23,553 nt of DNA from Rhodospirillales bacterium (lineage in GTDB: Bacteria; Pseudomonadota; Alphaproteobacteria; Rhodospirillales; Casp-alpha2). A program made the position numbers and the translations under genes. This document shows, piece by piece, positions 6,444 through 13,345 of this stretch. The DNA is taken from assembly GCA_018664265.1 (NCBI GenBank), contig JABJOR010000152.1:1-23553 (forward strand), given 5' to 3'. The notes beneath the pieces are model-generated. The model saw nothing but the letters and a program-made list of their open reading frames with translations. It had not been told where the DNA came from and ran no database searches. Within the stretch, counting starts at the first letter, position 1; every line of letters begins with the position of its first letter.

Positions 6444-8900
6444 ATGCAATTAAGAACCAAAATAAATAACTTAATTACTGCACTGTTATTATTACTAACA
6501 ACAGCTGGAAACCTGACTGCTCAGGAATTTTCACATGAGCAACTTCCTGATCCGGAAGCTTTTCGCGTCAAACTGATTTATTGGACAAATGCTCTTAATC
6601 AGGTCGAAAAAAACCATGAATCCCTCGACCTGTCCCTGGACGATAAAAATAACACAATCCGGACGATCACCTTCATTCGTGAAGATGCCCTTGTAAGTGT
6701 TGCAGAAAATAAAGCAATTATTGCACAAACAAAGCCAAGCGAAGAAGGCAAAACGCAAGGCGAATCCGGTATAAAATTTTGGGGGAATACAGAAGAACCC
6801 ACTACCGAAACCAAGCAGCTCAGAATTTTAAGCAATAGCGAACTTAACATATTATCCCGCCAGATTTCACAGGCAAATTCCATTGCCGAGCGTTCCCGTA
6901 TTATCCTGGAAGACCTTGGGGCTATAGTTCCAAGTAGTCGGTGGAGCTACTTGTTCGAGCGCAGCCCTTCACCGCTGGCACCAAGCGTTGTTGTAGTATC
7001 GATTCCAGAAATACTGAGCCTCACGGCAAAACTTTTACTCGCCCCATCGGAATGGATTGCTGATGGTCGGCTCGAAGCACTTTGGCAGGCGTTACTGACC
7101 AGATTTTTTATTGGCCTGATTGCTTCCATTGCTATTGCATGGCTTTTCCGGAACTGGTTATTGCGCCGCTATGGTCGTGATGAAGACAATCTGCAACCCA
7201 GTTATTCCCGGCGTCTGGTTGCAACCATCATTGAAGCCATCGGGCGTGGCCTTCTGCCCGCAATTTTGATTATCGTCGTGGTTGTCACAATTGACTCGCT
7301 TGGTTTGTTAAGCGGATTGTTTCGCGACATGGTGACGGCAATAGCTCTTAACCTCGTCTTGTTTGTTGCCGTTGAAGCCTTGTCGCGTGCAGCCCTTGCG
7401 CCAAATTATTCTGCGTGGCGTATGACACCTTTTGATGATGTCAGTTCCCGATTGCTTAATCGCCGGATAACTTTGTTGGTCGCTGTGGTTACGATTGTCG
7501 AATCTTTGGCAGACATGACCGTCAACGTTGAAATATCTGAAAGTCTCATATCCTTCCTGTCCGGCCTATCCGGGGTGGCACTGGCTTGTTTCATGCTACC
7601 CTTGCTGCAACAAAAGGCTTGGCGTTGGAAACATTACGAACAAGAAATAACGAGTGAAGAAGCACAAGCGCACCCCTCTGAAATTGGTAAGGATGCGAAG
7701 GGCAAGCTGCCTGTCTGGATGAAAGTTCGTCTGGTACTTTCCGTAATAATTATTCTTGCCGCAACGATTGGTATATTTGGTTATATCAACCTGACCAAGT
7801 TTATTTTGAGCAGCATAATACAAACAGGCGTTCTGCTTGCGATCTTCTCATTGATCCGTAGCCTGACCCAGGAATTGATCGCTATGGGGCTGGAACGTGG
7901 GTTGGAGCCTGCTCACTGGTTCACCACCCTGACAGGAATCAAAAGACAAAACCACGACACTATCCAGAACATCACTCTCAATATTCTGGATGGATTTTTG
8001 CTAATCTTAAGCGCCTTGGTTCTTCTTGCTATTTGGGGTGTTCCGCCAGAACGTGTCGGTGGCTGGCTTAGCAATGCCATGAGCGGCATTTCCATTGGCT
8101 CTTACGTTTTCTCGTTAACCGACACCCTGCTCGCCATTGCTGCTTTCAGTATCATTTTGTTGATTACCAGAGCCATTCAGTGGTTACTCGACACACGACT
8201 ACTACCAAAGCGGTTAGACCTTGGAATACGCCAAAGCATCAGGCTGGTTGCAGGATACATCGGGGTCATTCTGGCATTAATGGTTGCTGTATCAACACTG
8301 GGCATTGACTTATCCAGCATAGCTCTTGTGGCTGGCGCTCTGTCAGTTGGTATTGGTTTCGGTCTTCAGGCCGTGGTTGGGAACTTTATATCCGGCTTAA
8401 TCTTGTTGTTTGAACGCCCCATCAAACCCGGAGACTGGATTGTGGTTGGAGAACAAGAAGGCTTTGTTACCCGCATCAGTGTCCGATCTACAGAATTGCG
8501 AACTTTCCAGCGTGCTACAGTGATTATTCCCAACTCAGACGTTCTGTCTAAAGCCGTGACAAACTGGACGCATAAAGATTCGAACGGGCGTGTGGATATT
8601 CTAGTCGGCGTCGATTATGAAGCTGATCCGGAAATGGCCGCTGACATAATGCGTCAGTGTGGTGAAGAGCACCCGCTGGTTCTAAAGTTTCCCAAACCCA
8701 GAGTCCTGTTTATGAATTTTGGTGACAGCTCACAGGATCTGGAACTACGCGTGATGATTTCAGAAATCGATCGTCAATATGAAGTTGCCAGTGATTTGCG
8801 GTTTGCTATTCGCAAGGCGTTCGATGCTGCCGGTGTGGTTATTCCATTCCCGCAAAGGGTTGTTCATCTGGTATCAGACAAGCCTAAAGAAATTTCCTGA
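6444..8900 (+). CDS. Large MscS-family mechanosensitive ion channel with DUF3772-like N-terminus
   Basis: The 818-residue inner-membrane channel starts at ATG 6444 (MQLRTKINN). It has a clear signal peptide, a Leu-rich core ending LTA-QEF, so the next roughly 190 residues are periplasmic and resemble the DUF3772 domain of large MscS relatives. Multiple hydrophobic segments follow from about residue 215. The C-terminal third is the MscS pore and beta domain: GALSVGIGFGLQAVVGNFISG at about 629-650 is the pore-lining helix with its Gly/Ala pattern, followed by LLFERPIKPGDWIVV and IPNSDVLSKAVTNWT. It probably releases solutes on hypo-osmotic shock. An in-frame start at 6393 exists, but the signal peptide and GGAG upstream favour 6444. 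It is transcribed divergently from iorA and shares the FNR-like box region. Confidence 0.92.
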   Translation: MQLRTKINNLITALLLLLTTAGNLTAQEFSHEQLPDPEAFRVKLIYWTNALNQVEKNHESLDLSLDDKNNTIRTITFIREDALVSVAENKAIIAQTKPSEEGKTQGESGIKFWGNTEEPTTETKQLRILSNSELNILSRQISQANSIAERSRIILEDLGAIVPSSRWSYLFERSPSPLAPSVVVVSIPEILSLTAKLLLAPSEWIADGRLEALWQALLTRFFIGLIASIAIAWLFRNWLLRRYGRDEDNLQPSYSRRLVATIIEAIGRGLLPAILIIVVVVTIDSLGLLSGLFRDMVTAIALNLVLFVAVEALSRAALAPNYSAWRMTPFDDVSSRLLNRRITLLVAVVTIVESLADMTVNVEISESLISFLSGLSGVALACFMLPLLQQKAWRWKHYEQEITSEEAQAHPSEIGKDAKGKLPVWMKVRLVLSVIIILAATIGIFGYINLTKFILSSIIQTGVLLAIFSLIRSLTQELIAMGLERGLEPAHWFTTLTGIKRQNHDTIQNITLNILDGFLLILSALVLLAIWGVPPERVGGWLSNAMSGISIGSYVFSLTDTLLAIAAFSIILLITRAIQWLLDTRLLPKRLDLGIRQSIRLVAGYIGVILALMVAVSTLGIDLSSIALVAGALSVGIGFGLQAVVGNFISGLILLFERPIKPGDWIVVGEQEGFVTRISVRSTELRTFQRATVIIPNSDVLSKAVTNWTHKDSNGRVDILVGVDYEADPEMAADIMRQCGEEHPLVLKFPKPRVLFMNFGDSSQDLELRVMISEIDRQYEVASDLRFAIRKAFDAAGVVIPFPQRVVHLVSDKPKEIS

Positions 8901-8917
8901 GCCATTTTCAATCACCC

Positions 8918-9151
8918 TTAATCATTTTCTATCACGGGCCAACTGGAATCTATGATATTCTGTTTTTCTCTTCGATCAGTCTCTCGACGGTCTTCTTTAC
9001 GTTGCTCTTGCGCAGTTCGACGATTTTCGTTTCGCCGCTCTACACCACTCCAATCCCCTGGCAGGGCAATACGCCGATCCCCTTCACGACGGTCCTGATC
9101 ACGTCGTTCATCACTACGTTGTTCATTGGTGCGACGATTTTTCTCTTCCAT
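8918..9151 (-). CDS. Small, extremely charged Arg/Glu/Asp-repeat protein, function unknown
   Basis: The 77-residue protein is almost entirely charged and polar, with repeated RR pairs every four to seven residues (DERRDQDRREGDRR and GVERRNENRR), a pattern also seen in short linkers of some signalling proteins. There is no signal peptide, membrane segment or cysteine. It has a modest AAGG ribosome binding site about 13 bases before the ATG at 9151. It sits alone between the convergent channel gene (18 bp away) and the divergent mttB-family gene. The repetitive composition could be low-complexity noise, but the regular RR spacing and the lack of any competing gene make a real protein more likely than not. 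A nucleic-acid or membrane-surface contact is possible; nothing firmer can be said. Confidence 0.55.
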   Translation of the reverse strand: MEEKNRRTNEQRSDERRDQDRREGDRRIALPGDWSGVERRNENRRTAQEQRKEDRRETDRREKQNIIDSSWPVIEND

Positions 9152-9259
9152 TTTTGATTCTAGCCCTTATCTGTCATTTCTAGGACATTGACCCAAAACA
9201 CCGGATAACGCAATTTCTGCGCACACAATTTATAGAAATATATTTATTAGGAGCAGACC

Positions 9260-10864
9260 ATGGTGAATGTAGCAGCCCTTGAAGCAGGACAGAACGAGCA
9301 AGCTGCAAAAGCCACTCGCAAACGTGGTGGTCGAGCCTCTCGTGTGCGCAATCGTGAAGAACAGGCAACTTCCGCAAGCAAAGCGATTTGGCCTGGCCTG
9401 CCGGGCGGTGCTTATAAACCATTAACGGATCACGATCTTCAACGTGTACACAGTACAGTCCTGGATGTGTTGGAGAAAGTTGGCGTTGGTGATCCGCCAG
9501 CATTACTGGTTGAAAAGGCTCTGGCAAAAGGCTGCAAGATCAATGAGCATGGTCGCCTGTGCTTCCCGCGCTCACTGGTCGAAGACGTTATCACAAATGC
9601 TTGTCACTCATTCACCATTCATGGACGCGACAGCAAATATGATATTGAGTTGGGTGGGCAGAAGGTTCACTACGCAACAGCTGGTGAAGCGGTCAACATG
9701 TATGATCCGGTAACAAAAGCCTATCGCCCTTCAACTTTGGTCGACCTCTATGACATGGCGCGTCTGGTAGACAAGCTCGATAATTTGCACAGATTTTGTC
9801 AGACCGTGGTCGCAACAGAAATAGTCGACACCCGTGAGCACGCCATTAATACGGCTTACGCTATGGTTTCGGGCACCAATAAATCCTTAGCCATATCCAT
9901 TCTCGGCCCCCAAGACATTGCCGATACAATCTCCATGTTTGACATGATTTCAGGCGGAGAAGGCAAGTTCAAGGACGAGCCTTTTTGCTCCATCGGGTGT
10001 TGTCCGATTCTTTCACCATTAAGATATGGCGAAGACGCATGTGATGCAGCCATTGCCACTATCAATCTGGGCGTGCCTTGTGATTTCGCCGTAGCCCCGC
10101 AAGCAGGTGCCACAGCCCCCGCAGCTTTGGCAGGTGCACTGGTGCAAGTCGTTGCAGAAGTTCTGGCTTCTGTCTTGCTGACCAATCTGATTGCGCCAGG
10201 CCATCCAACAACCTTTGCCGCATGGCCGTTTATCTCTGACCTGCGCTCAGGCTCCTTCACTGGCGGTGGAGGCGAGCAAGCCGTGCTGGCAGCAGCTGGC
10301 GTACAGCTCGGAAACTTCTATAACCTTCCCACTACCTGTGGCGCTGGTATGAGCGACAGCAAAGTACCCGATTATCAAGCCGGGTACGAGAAGGCCATAA
10401 CCAACTTGCTGGCCGGCATGGCGGGGGCCAACTATGTGGGTGAAGCTGCTGGCATGCAGGCTAGCCTTATGGGCTGCAGCTTTGAAGCCTTCGTGCTCGA
10501 TAACGATATGCTGGGCAGTGTGGAACGCGCCATCCGTGGTATTGAAGTTACCGATGAAACACTGTCGTTTAACGTCATTGAAGACACCGTATTAGGAGCT
10601 GGGCATTTCCTCGGCACCGACCAAACCATCAACCTGATGGAAAGTGAATTTTATTACCCTGAACTTGCTGATCGTTCGGCCTATGGTCAATGGGAAGAAG
10701 AAGGCTCTAAAGACATAAATGAACGCGCCGACGTTCGCACCAAAGAAATTCTGTCTTCTCACTACCCAAGCCATATTGATCCTGACATGGACAAAAAAAT
10801 TCGAGACACTTTCCCGATCATTTTGGACGAGGCAGATATGACGGAAGGCAATGATCGCTGGTAA
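9260..10864 (+). CDS. Trimethylamine/betaine methyltransferase family protein (MttB superfamily, non-pyrrolysine)
   Basis: The 534-residue protein belongs to the MttB superfamily, whose members move a methyl group from trimethylamine (pyrrolysine enzymes) or from quaternary amines such as glycine betaine (non-pyrrolysine MtgB type) to a corrinoid protein. The body shows conserved segments such as LGVPCDFAVAPQAGATAP and GAGMSDSKVPDYQAGYEKA. The frame has no internal TAG, so pyrrolysine is not used. The first 45 residues are a basic, low-complexity extension (KATRKRGGRASRVRNREEQ) typical of alphaproteobacterial homologues. The ATG at 9260 has AGGAG 6 bases upstream. No corrinoid protein, reactivase or second methyltransferase gene lies nearby, so the substrate is unknown and the symbol is left blank. 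Confidence 0.85.
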   Translation: MVNVAALEAGQNEQAAKATRKRGGRASRVRNREEQATSASKAIWPGLPGGAYKPLTDHDLQRVHSTVLDVLEKVGVGDPPALLVEKALAKGCKINEHGRLCFPRSLVEDVITNACHSFTIHGRDSKYDIELGGQKVHYATAGEAVNMYDPVTKAYRPSTLVDLYDMARLVDKLDNLHRFCQTVVATEIVDTREHAINTAYAMVSGTNKSLAISILGPQDIADTISMFDMISGGEGKFKDEPFCSIGCCPILSPLRYGEDACDAAIATINLGVPCDFAVAPQAGATAPAALAGALVQVVAEVLASVLLTNLIAPGHPTTFAAWPFISDLRSGSFTGGGGEQAVLAAAGVQLGNFYNLPTTCGAGMSDSKVPDYQAGYEKAITNLLAGMAGANYVGEAAGMQASLMGCSFEAFVLDNDMLGSVERAIRGIEVTDETLSFNVIEDTVLGAGHFLGTDQTINLMESEFYYPELADRSAYGQWEEEGSKDINERADVRTKEILSSHYPSHIDPDMDKKIRDTFPIILDEADMTEGNDRW

Positions 10865-10890
10865 TATATATCGGCATGAGTTTTGCGTAG

Positions 10891-10926
10891 TTCTTTACCT
10901 TCGCGCTCTAACAAGAAGGTAAAGAA
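10891..10926 (+). promoter_or_regulatory. Perfect 12-bp inverted repeat covering the ribosome binding site of the next gene
   Basis: TTCTTTACCTTC (10891-10902) is the exact reverse complement of GAAGGTAAAGAA (10915-10926), with a 12-nt loop. In the transcript the right arm contains the GAAGG ribosome binding site, 8-9 bases before the ATG at 10928, so folding would hide it. There is no T-run after the stem, so it is not a typical terminator for the upstream mttB-family gene. A translation-control hairpin or RNA thermometer is the simplest reading; an operator for a dimeric DNA-binding protein is the alternative. Confidence 0.6.
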
Positions 10927-10927
10927 A

Positions 10928-11518
10928 ATGAAACTAGATAACGATCAGACGTTTGCAATTACTGCTTTGGCGAATTCACCCATAGCAGAAACGAGGAATA
11001 ACCCTCCCACAACCAGCTTTGCCGATGAGCTGAGCGCACAGGCAATTGCCGCGAAAAATATCGCGGCACGTGATGAAGTCATTGCCAGCCAAAGCGCAAA
11101 GAATGAAAGCCTGACTAAAGAGGATATTGAATTCATTCGTGAACATGGAATGCAAGCATATGTGGATAAGGTTCGGGAAGAAAAAATCGAAGAACTTCGG
11201 GCCAAGCTATTGGAAAACATGAATATAACAGAAGAAATGCTTGCCGCTATGCCACCGGACCAACGCAAAACCATTGAAGACATTATCGATAGAATGATTC
11301 AGCAACAATTGGCAGCAAACTCCATTGTAAACAGTGATACTGATGGAAACAAAATGAACAATCTGAATTTTGACACGGCAGGTATTGTTACTCCAAACAA
11401 CATTCAGGCTCAGCTTATGGCAAGCAACCCCGGGTCAGGCAGCGGGGATATCATGAGCGACGTTTTGGAACATTCACAAACCCTGTCCAGCCAGGATAAC
11501 AAAGACCAAACAGGGTAA
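10928..11518 (+). CDS. Soluble acidic/Gln-rich protein of unknown function
   Basis: The 196-residue protein starts at ATG 10928 (MKLDNDQTFA); a longer TTG-started frame at 10883 would cross the inverted repeat. I do not recognise a family with a known role. Residues 30-130 are mostly helical in composition: an Ala-rich stretch, then KEDIEFIREHGMQAYVDKV, a coiled-coil-like EEKIEELRAKLLENM segment, and TEEMLAAMPPDQRKTIEDII, a pattern I associate with hypothetical alphaproteobacterial proteins. Residues 130-196 are Asn/Ser/Gly-rich and probably disordered. There is no signal peptide or membrane segment, so it is likely cytoplasmic. It lies 63 bp after the mttB-family gene on the same strand and is convergent with the lipoprotein gene. 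Confidence 0.75.
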   Translation: MKLDNDQTFAITALANSPIAETRNNPPTTSFADELSAQAIAAKNIAARDEVIASQSAKNESLTKEDIEFIREHGMQAYVDKVREEKIEELRAKLLENMNITEEMLAAMPPDQRKTIEDIIDRMIQQQLAANSIVNSDTDGNKMNNLNFDTAGIVTPNNIQAQLMASNPGSGSGDIMSDVLEHSQTLSSQDNKDQTG

Positions 11519-11566
11519 TTCTTGCCGGGGCATATGGTAATTTCTACCCCACGCCAAAATGGGGCA

Positions 11567-12154
11567 TTATTCGAGTCGCTTATAGGAAGTAGATTTTTTT
11601 TGGGCTGGAAGAGATTTTTTATCCTGTGTAGCCTGGAAAGTAGCGGGAGCAACGCCTTCTTTATAATGCTGGATGGCAACGTCAATCTGGCCTGAATTAT
11701 CAAACATAAAGCCATCGGGATCGTTCATGCGAACGAACAAAGTTCCATCTTGATCCGCAATAAACCCGCCGGCATCACCGATTAAGAACACCTGCCCTTG
11801 CGCGCCAACTCTGCCAACTAGGGCACCAATCTTGCCTTCGGGAAGTGGAAAGCTCTGATAAAAAATGCCTTTCATACAGGCAATATGTTCTGCTTCAAGT
11901 CCTGCCGCCGTTACCTGACCACAAAATCCGCCTGGGCTCCACATGCCTTGGGTAATCGCCTTGTAGACCTCTCCCCGGTGCACACTGATACCCGTATCAC
12001 GCCACAACCCACCAGCCTGTACAGACACTTTTCGGGACTGCCCAAGATCAAGAGATGTAAGTGTCAGGGGTTCATATTGAGGCGGCGGCACACATCCAGC
12101 CAGCAACAAAGTAGCGCTGAAAATCGTAGTCCGTAAAAATGATAAGTGTCGCAT
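11567..12154 (-). CDS. Lipoprotein with a PA-IL (LecA)-like calcium lectin domain
   Basis: The 195-residue protein has a lipoprotein signal peptide with lipobox LAGC (Cys21), so it is likely anchored to a membrane. Residues 40-162 match the PA-IL/LecA galactophilic lectin fold: KVSVQAGGLWRDTGISVHRGEVY, GALVGRVGAQG at 110-120, and NDPDGFMFDNSG at 144-155. That last segment aligns without gaps to the calcium and sugar site of P. aeruginosa LecA (NDVPGTYGNNSG). Asp145, Asp152 and Asn153 would occupy the positions of LecA Asp100, Asn107 and Asn108. The last 30 residues are a Lys/Gln-rich tail. An AAGAGG ribosome binding site precedes the ATG. It is a single-gene unit on the minus strand. A carbohydrate-binding surface lipoprotein is inferred; the ligand is unknown. 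Confidence 0.75.
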   Translation of the reverse strand: MRHLSFLRTTIFSATLLLAGCVPPPQYEPLTLTSLDLGQSRKVSVQAGGLWRDTGISVHRGEVYKAITQGMWSPGGFCGQVTAAGLEAEHIACMKGIFYQSFPLPEGKIGALVGRVGAQGQVFLIGDAGGFIADQDGTLFVRMNDPDGFMFDNSGQIDVAIQHYKEGVAPATFQATQDKKSLPAQKKSTSYKRLE

Positions 12155-12219
12155 TTTCAGCCTCTTATCCCATTTTACATGTATGCATGATACAAGATTT
12201 AATTCTGCATTCAGAATAC

Positions 12220-12248
12220 TTGATTTTAGAAAAATATGGAAATTTAAT
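12220..12248 (+). promoter_or_regulatory. Sigma-70-type promoter for the speB-lhgO-gbuA-luxR operon
   Basis: TTGATT (12220-12225) and TTTAAT (12243-12248) are separated by exactly 17 bp. They match the -35 and -10 consensus at four and five of six positions. Transcription would start near 12255, inside the palindrome described next, giving a leader of about 90 nt before the agmatinase ATG. Confidence 0.55.
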
Positions 12249-12250
12249 CG

Positions 12251-12283
12251 GGTATCGCAGCGATACCATTAACGTGGTATTGC
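12251..12283. promoter_or_regulatory. Operator-like palindrome plus extra half-site at the operon start site
   Basis: GGTATCGC-A-GCGATACC (12251-12267) is a perfect 8-bp inverted repeat around one central base, beginning two bases after the -10 element and covering the predicted start site. A further near-identical half-site, GGTATTGC, is at 12276-12283. A site in this place would normally act as a repressor operator. The regulator is unknown; the LuxR-type protein encoded at the end of the operon, or a repressor encoded elsewhere, are candidates. Confidence 0.6.
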
Positions 12284-12346
12284 TTGCTTTAAGGAAAATG
12301 ATAGTTTCCAGATAACAATAACTTCATATCAGGTAGGTTTAAAAAG

Positions 12347-13339
12347 ATGGCAGATTCAGATATTGGCAGCGGCAGTGAAGATTGGGGAACCGATCACGCT
12401 TTTACACGAGATTCCGTTTACGGCTTAAAAATGGAAAACACGTTTTCCGGTGCGCTGAGCTATTTACGCATGAAATACAGCAAGGATCTGGAGGGTATTG
12501 ATATTGCCGTTACAGGCATTCCATTTGATTTGGCCCTGACCAACCGACCCGGAACACGATTTGGCCCACGTGGCATCCGTCAATCTTCCTGTGACCTGGC
12601 GTTTTGGGCAAACTACCCTTGGGATTTCGATCCACTCAAACGCCTTGCCTGCATTGATTATGGCGATTGCGATATTGATTTCGCACACCCGCAAAATATT
12701 CCAAATTCTATTGAAGCCCATATCACAGGTATTCTGGACAAAGGCGCTTCCAGCCTTTCCATGGGCGGGGATCACTTTATCAGCCTGCCGATTTTACGTG
12801 CATATGCAAAAAAATTCGGGCCTATGGCAATTGTCCACTTTGATGCCCACTCTGACACCTGGCCTGATGAAGAAGGCTGTATTAATCATGGTTCCATGTT
12901 TTACCACGCCGTAAAGGAAGGCATCATCGATGTAGAGCATTCCGTTCAGGTCGGCATTCGCACCAACAACAGCAATCGTATGGGCCTTAAATGGCTCGAC
13001 AACGAATATGTTCACGAAAACGGTCATGCCAAGACAGCTGCCGAGATCAAACGTATTGTTGGCGATGCCAAAGCCTATCTGACTTTTGATATTGATTGTC
13101 TCGACCCGGCCTTTGCACCGGGAACCGGAACACCGGTTTGTTGTGGTCTTTCAACCTATCAGGCCCGTAAAATTTTGTGCGCATTAGATGGCATTGATTT
13201 TAAAGGCATGGATCTGGTTGAAGTGTCGCCACAGTACGACGTTGGTGATGTTACGTCACTTGCCGGGGCAACCTTGATGTTTGATTATATCTCATTGATG
13301 TCCAAAGACTTGCCTGAAAAACACAAAGAGAAAGCCTAA
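12347..13339 (+). CDS. speB: Agmatinase (ureohydrolase family)
   Basis: The 330-residue protein closely follows E. coli SpeB in its central and C-terminal parts. Examples are GVPFDxA-like GIPFDLALTNRPGTRFGP, GGDHFISLPILRA, AIVHFDAHSDTW, NHGSMFYHAVKEGIID and TFDIDCLDPAFAPGTGTP. The binuclear manganese ligands are His143, Asp166, His168, Asp170, Asp248 and Asp250. The enzyme hydrolyses agmatine to putrescine and urea. The N-terminal 30 residues are acidic and longer than in E. coli. It is the first gene of a tight operon, 6 bp before lhgO, with a second ureohydrolase of a different subgroup (gbuA) two genes on. No arginine decarboxylase is in the window, so agmatine must come from elsewhere or from outside. 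A different guanidino substrate is possible. Confidence 0.87.
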   Translation: MADSDIGSGSEDWGTDHAFTRDSVYGLKMENTFSGALSYLRMKYSKDLEGIDIAVTGIPFDLALTNRPGTRFGPRGIRQSSCDLAFWANYPWDFDPLKRLACIDYGDCDIDFAHPQNIPNSIEAHITGILDKGASSLSMGGDHFISLPILRAYAKKFGPMAIVHFDAHSDTWPDEEGCINHGSMFYHAVKEGIIDVEHSVQVGIRTNNSNRMGLKWLDNEYVHENGHAKTAAEIKRIVGDAKAYLTFDIDCLDPAFAPGTGTPVCCGLSTYQARKILCALDGIDFKGMDLVEVSPQYDVGDVTSLAGATLMFDYISLMSKDLPEKHKEKA

Positions 13340-13345
13340 ACGTAT

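Noticed and set aside
9188..9236. TTGACC and TATAGA hexamers upstream of the mttB-family gene
   Set aside because: The two elements are not spaced at 16-18 bp from each other or from any good partner, so no promoter is called.
9856..10260. Minus-strand 134-codon frame inside the mttB-family gene
   Set aside because: It is antisense to strongly conserved coding sequence and shows no domain or ribosome binding site; it is a codon-bias shadow.
9260..10864. Pyrrolysine-encoding mttB
   Set aside because: The reading frame contains no in-frame TAG and no pyl genes are nearby, so this is a non-pyrrolysine homologue.
11540..11565. CCCCA/TGGGG mini-stem between the convergent hypothetical gene and the lipoprotein gene
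   Set aside because: Only five base pairs with an 8-nt loop and no good T-run on either strand; too weak to call a terminator.
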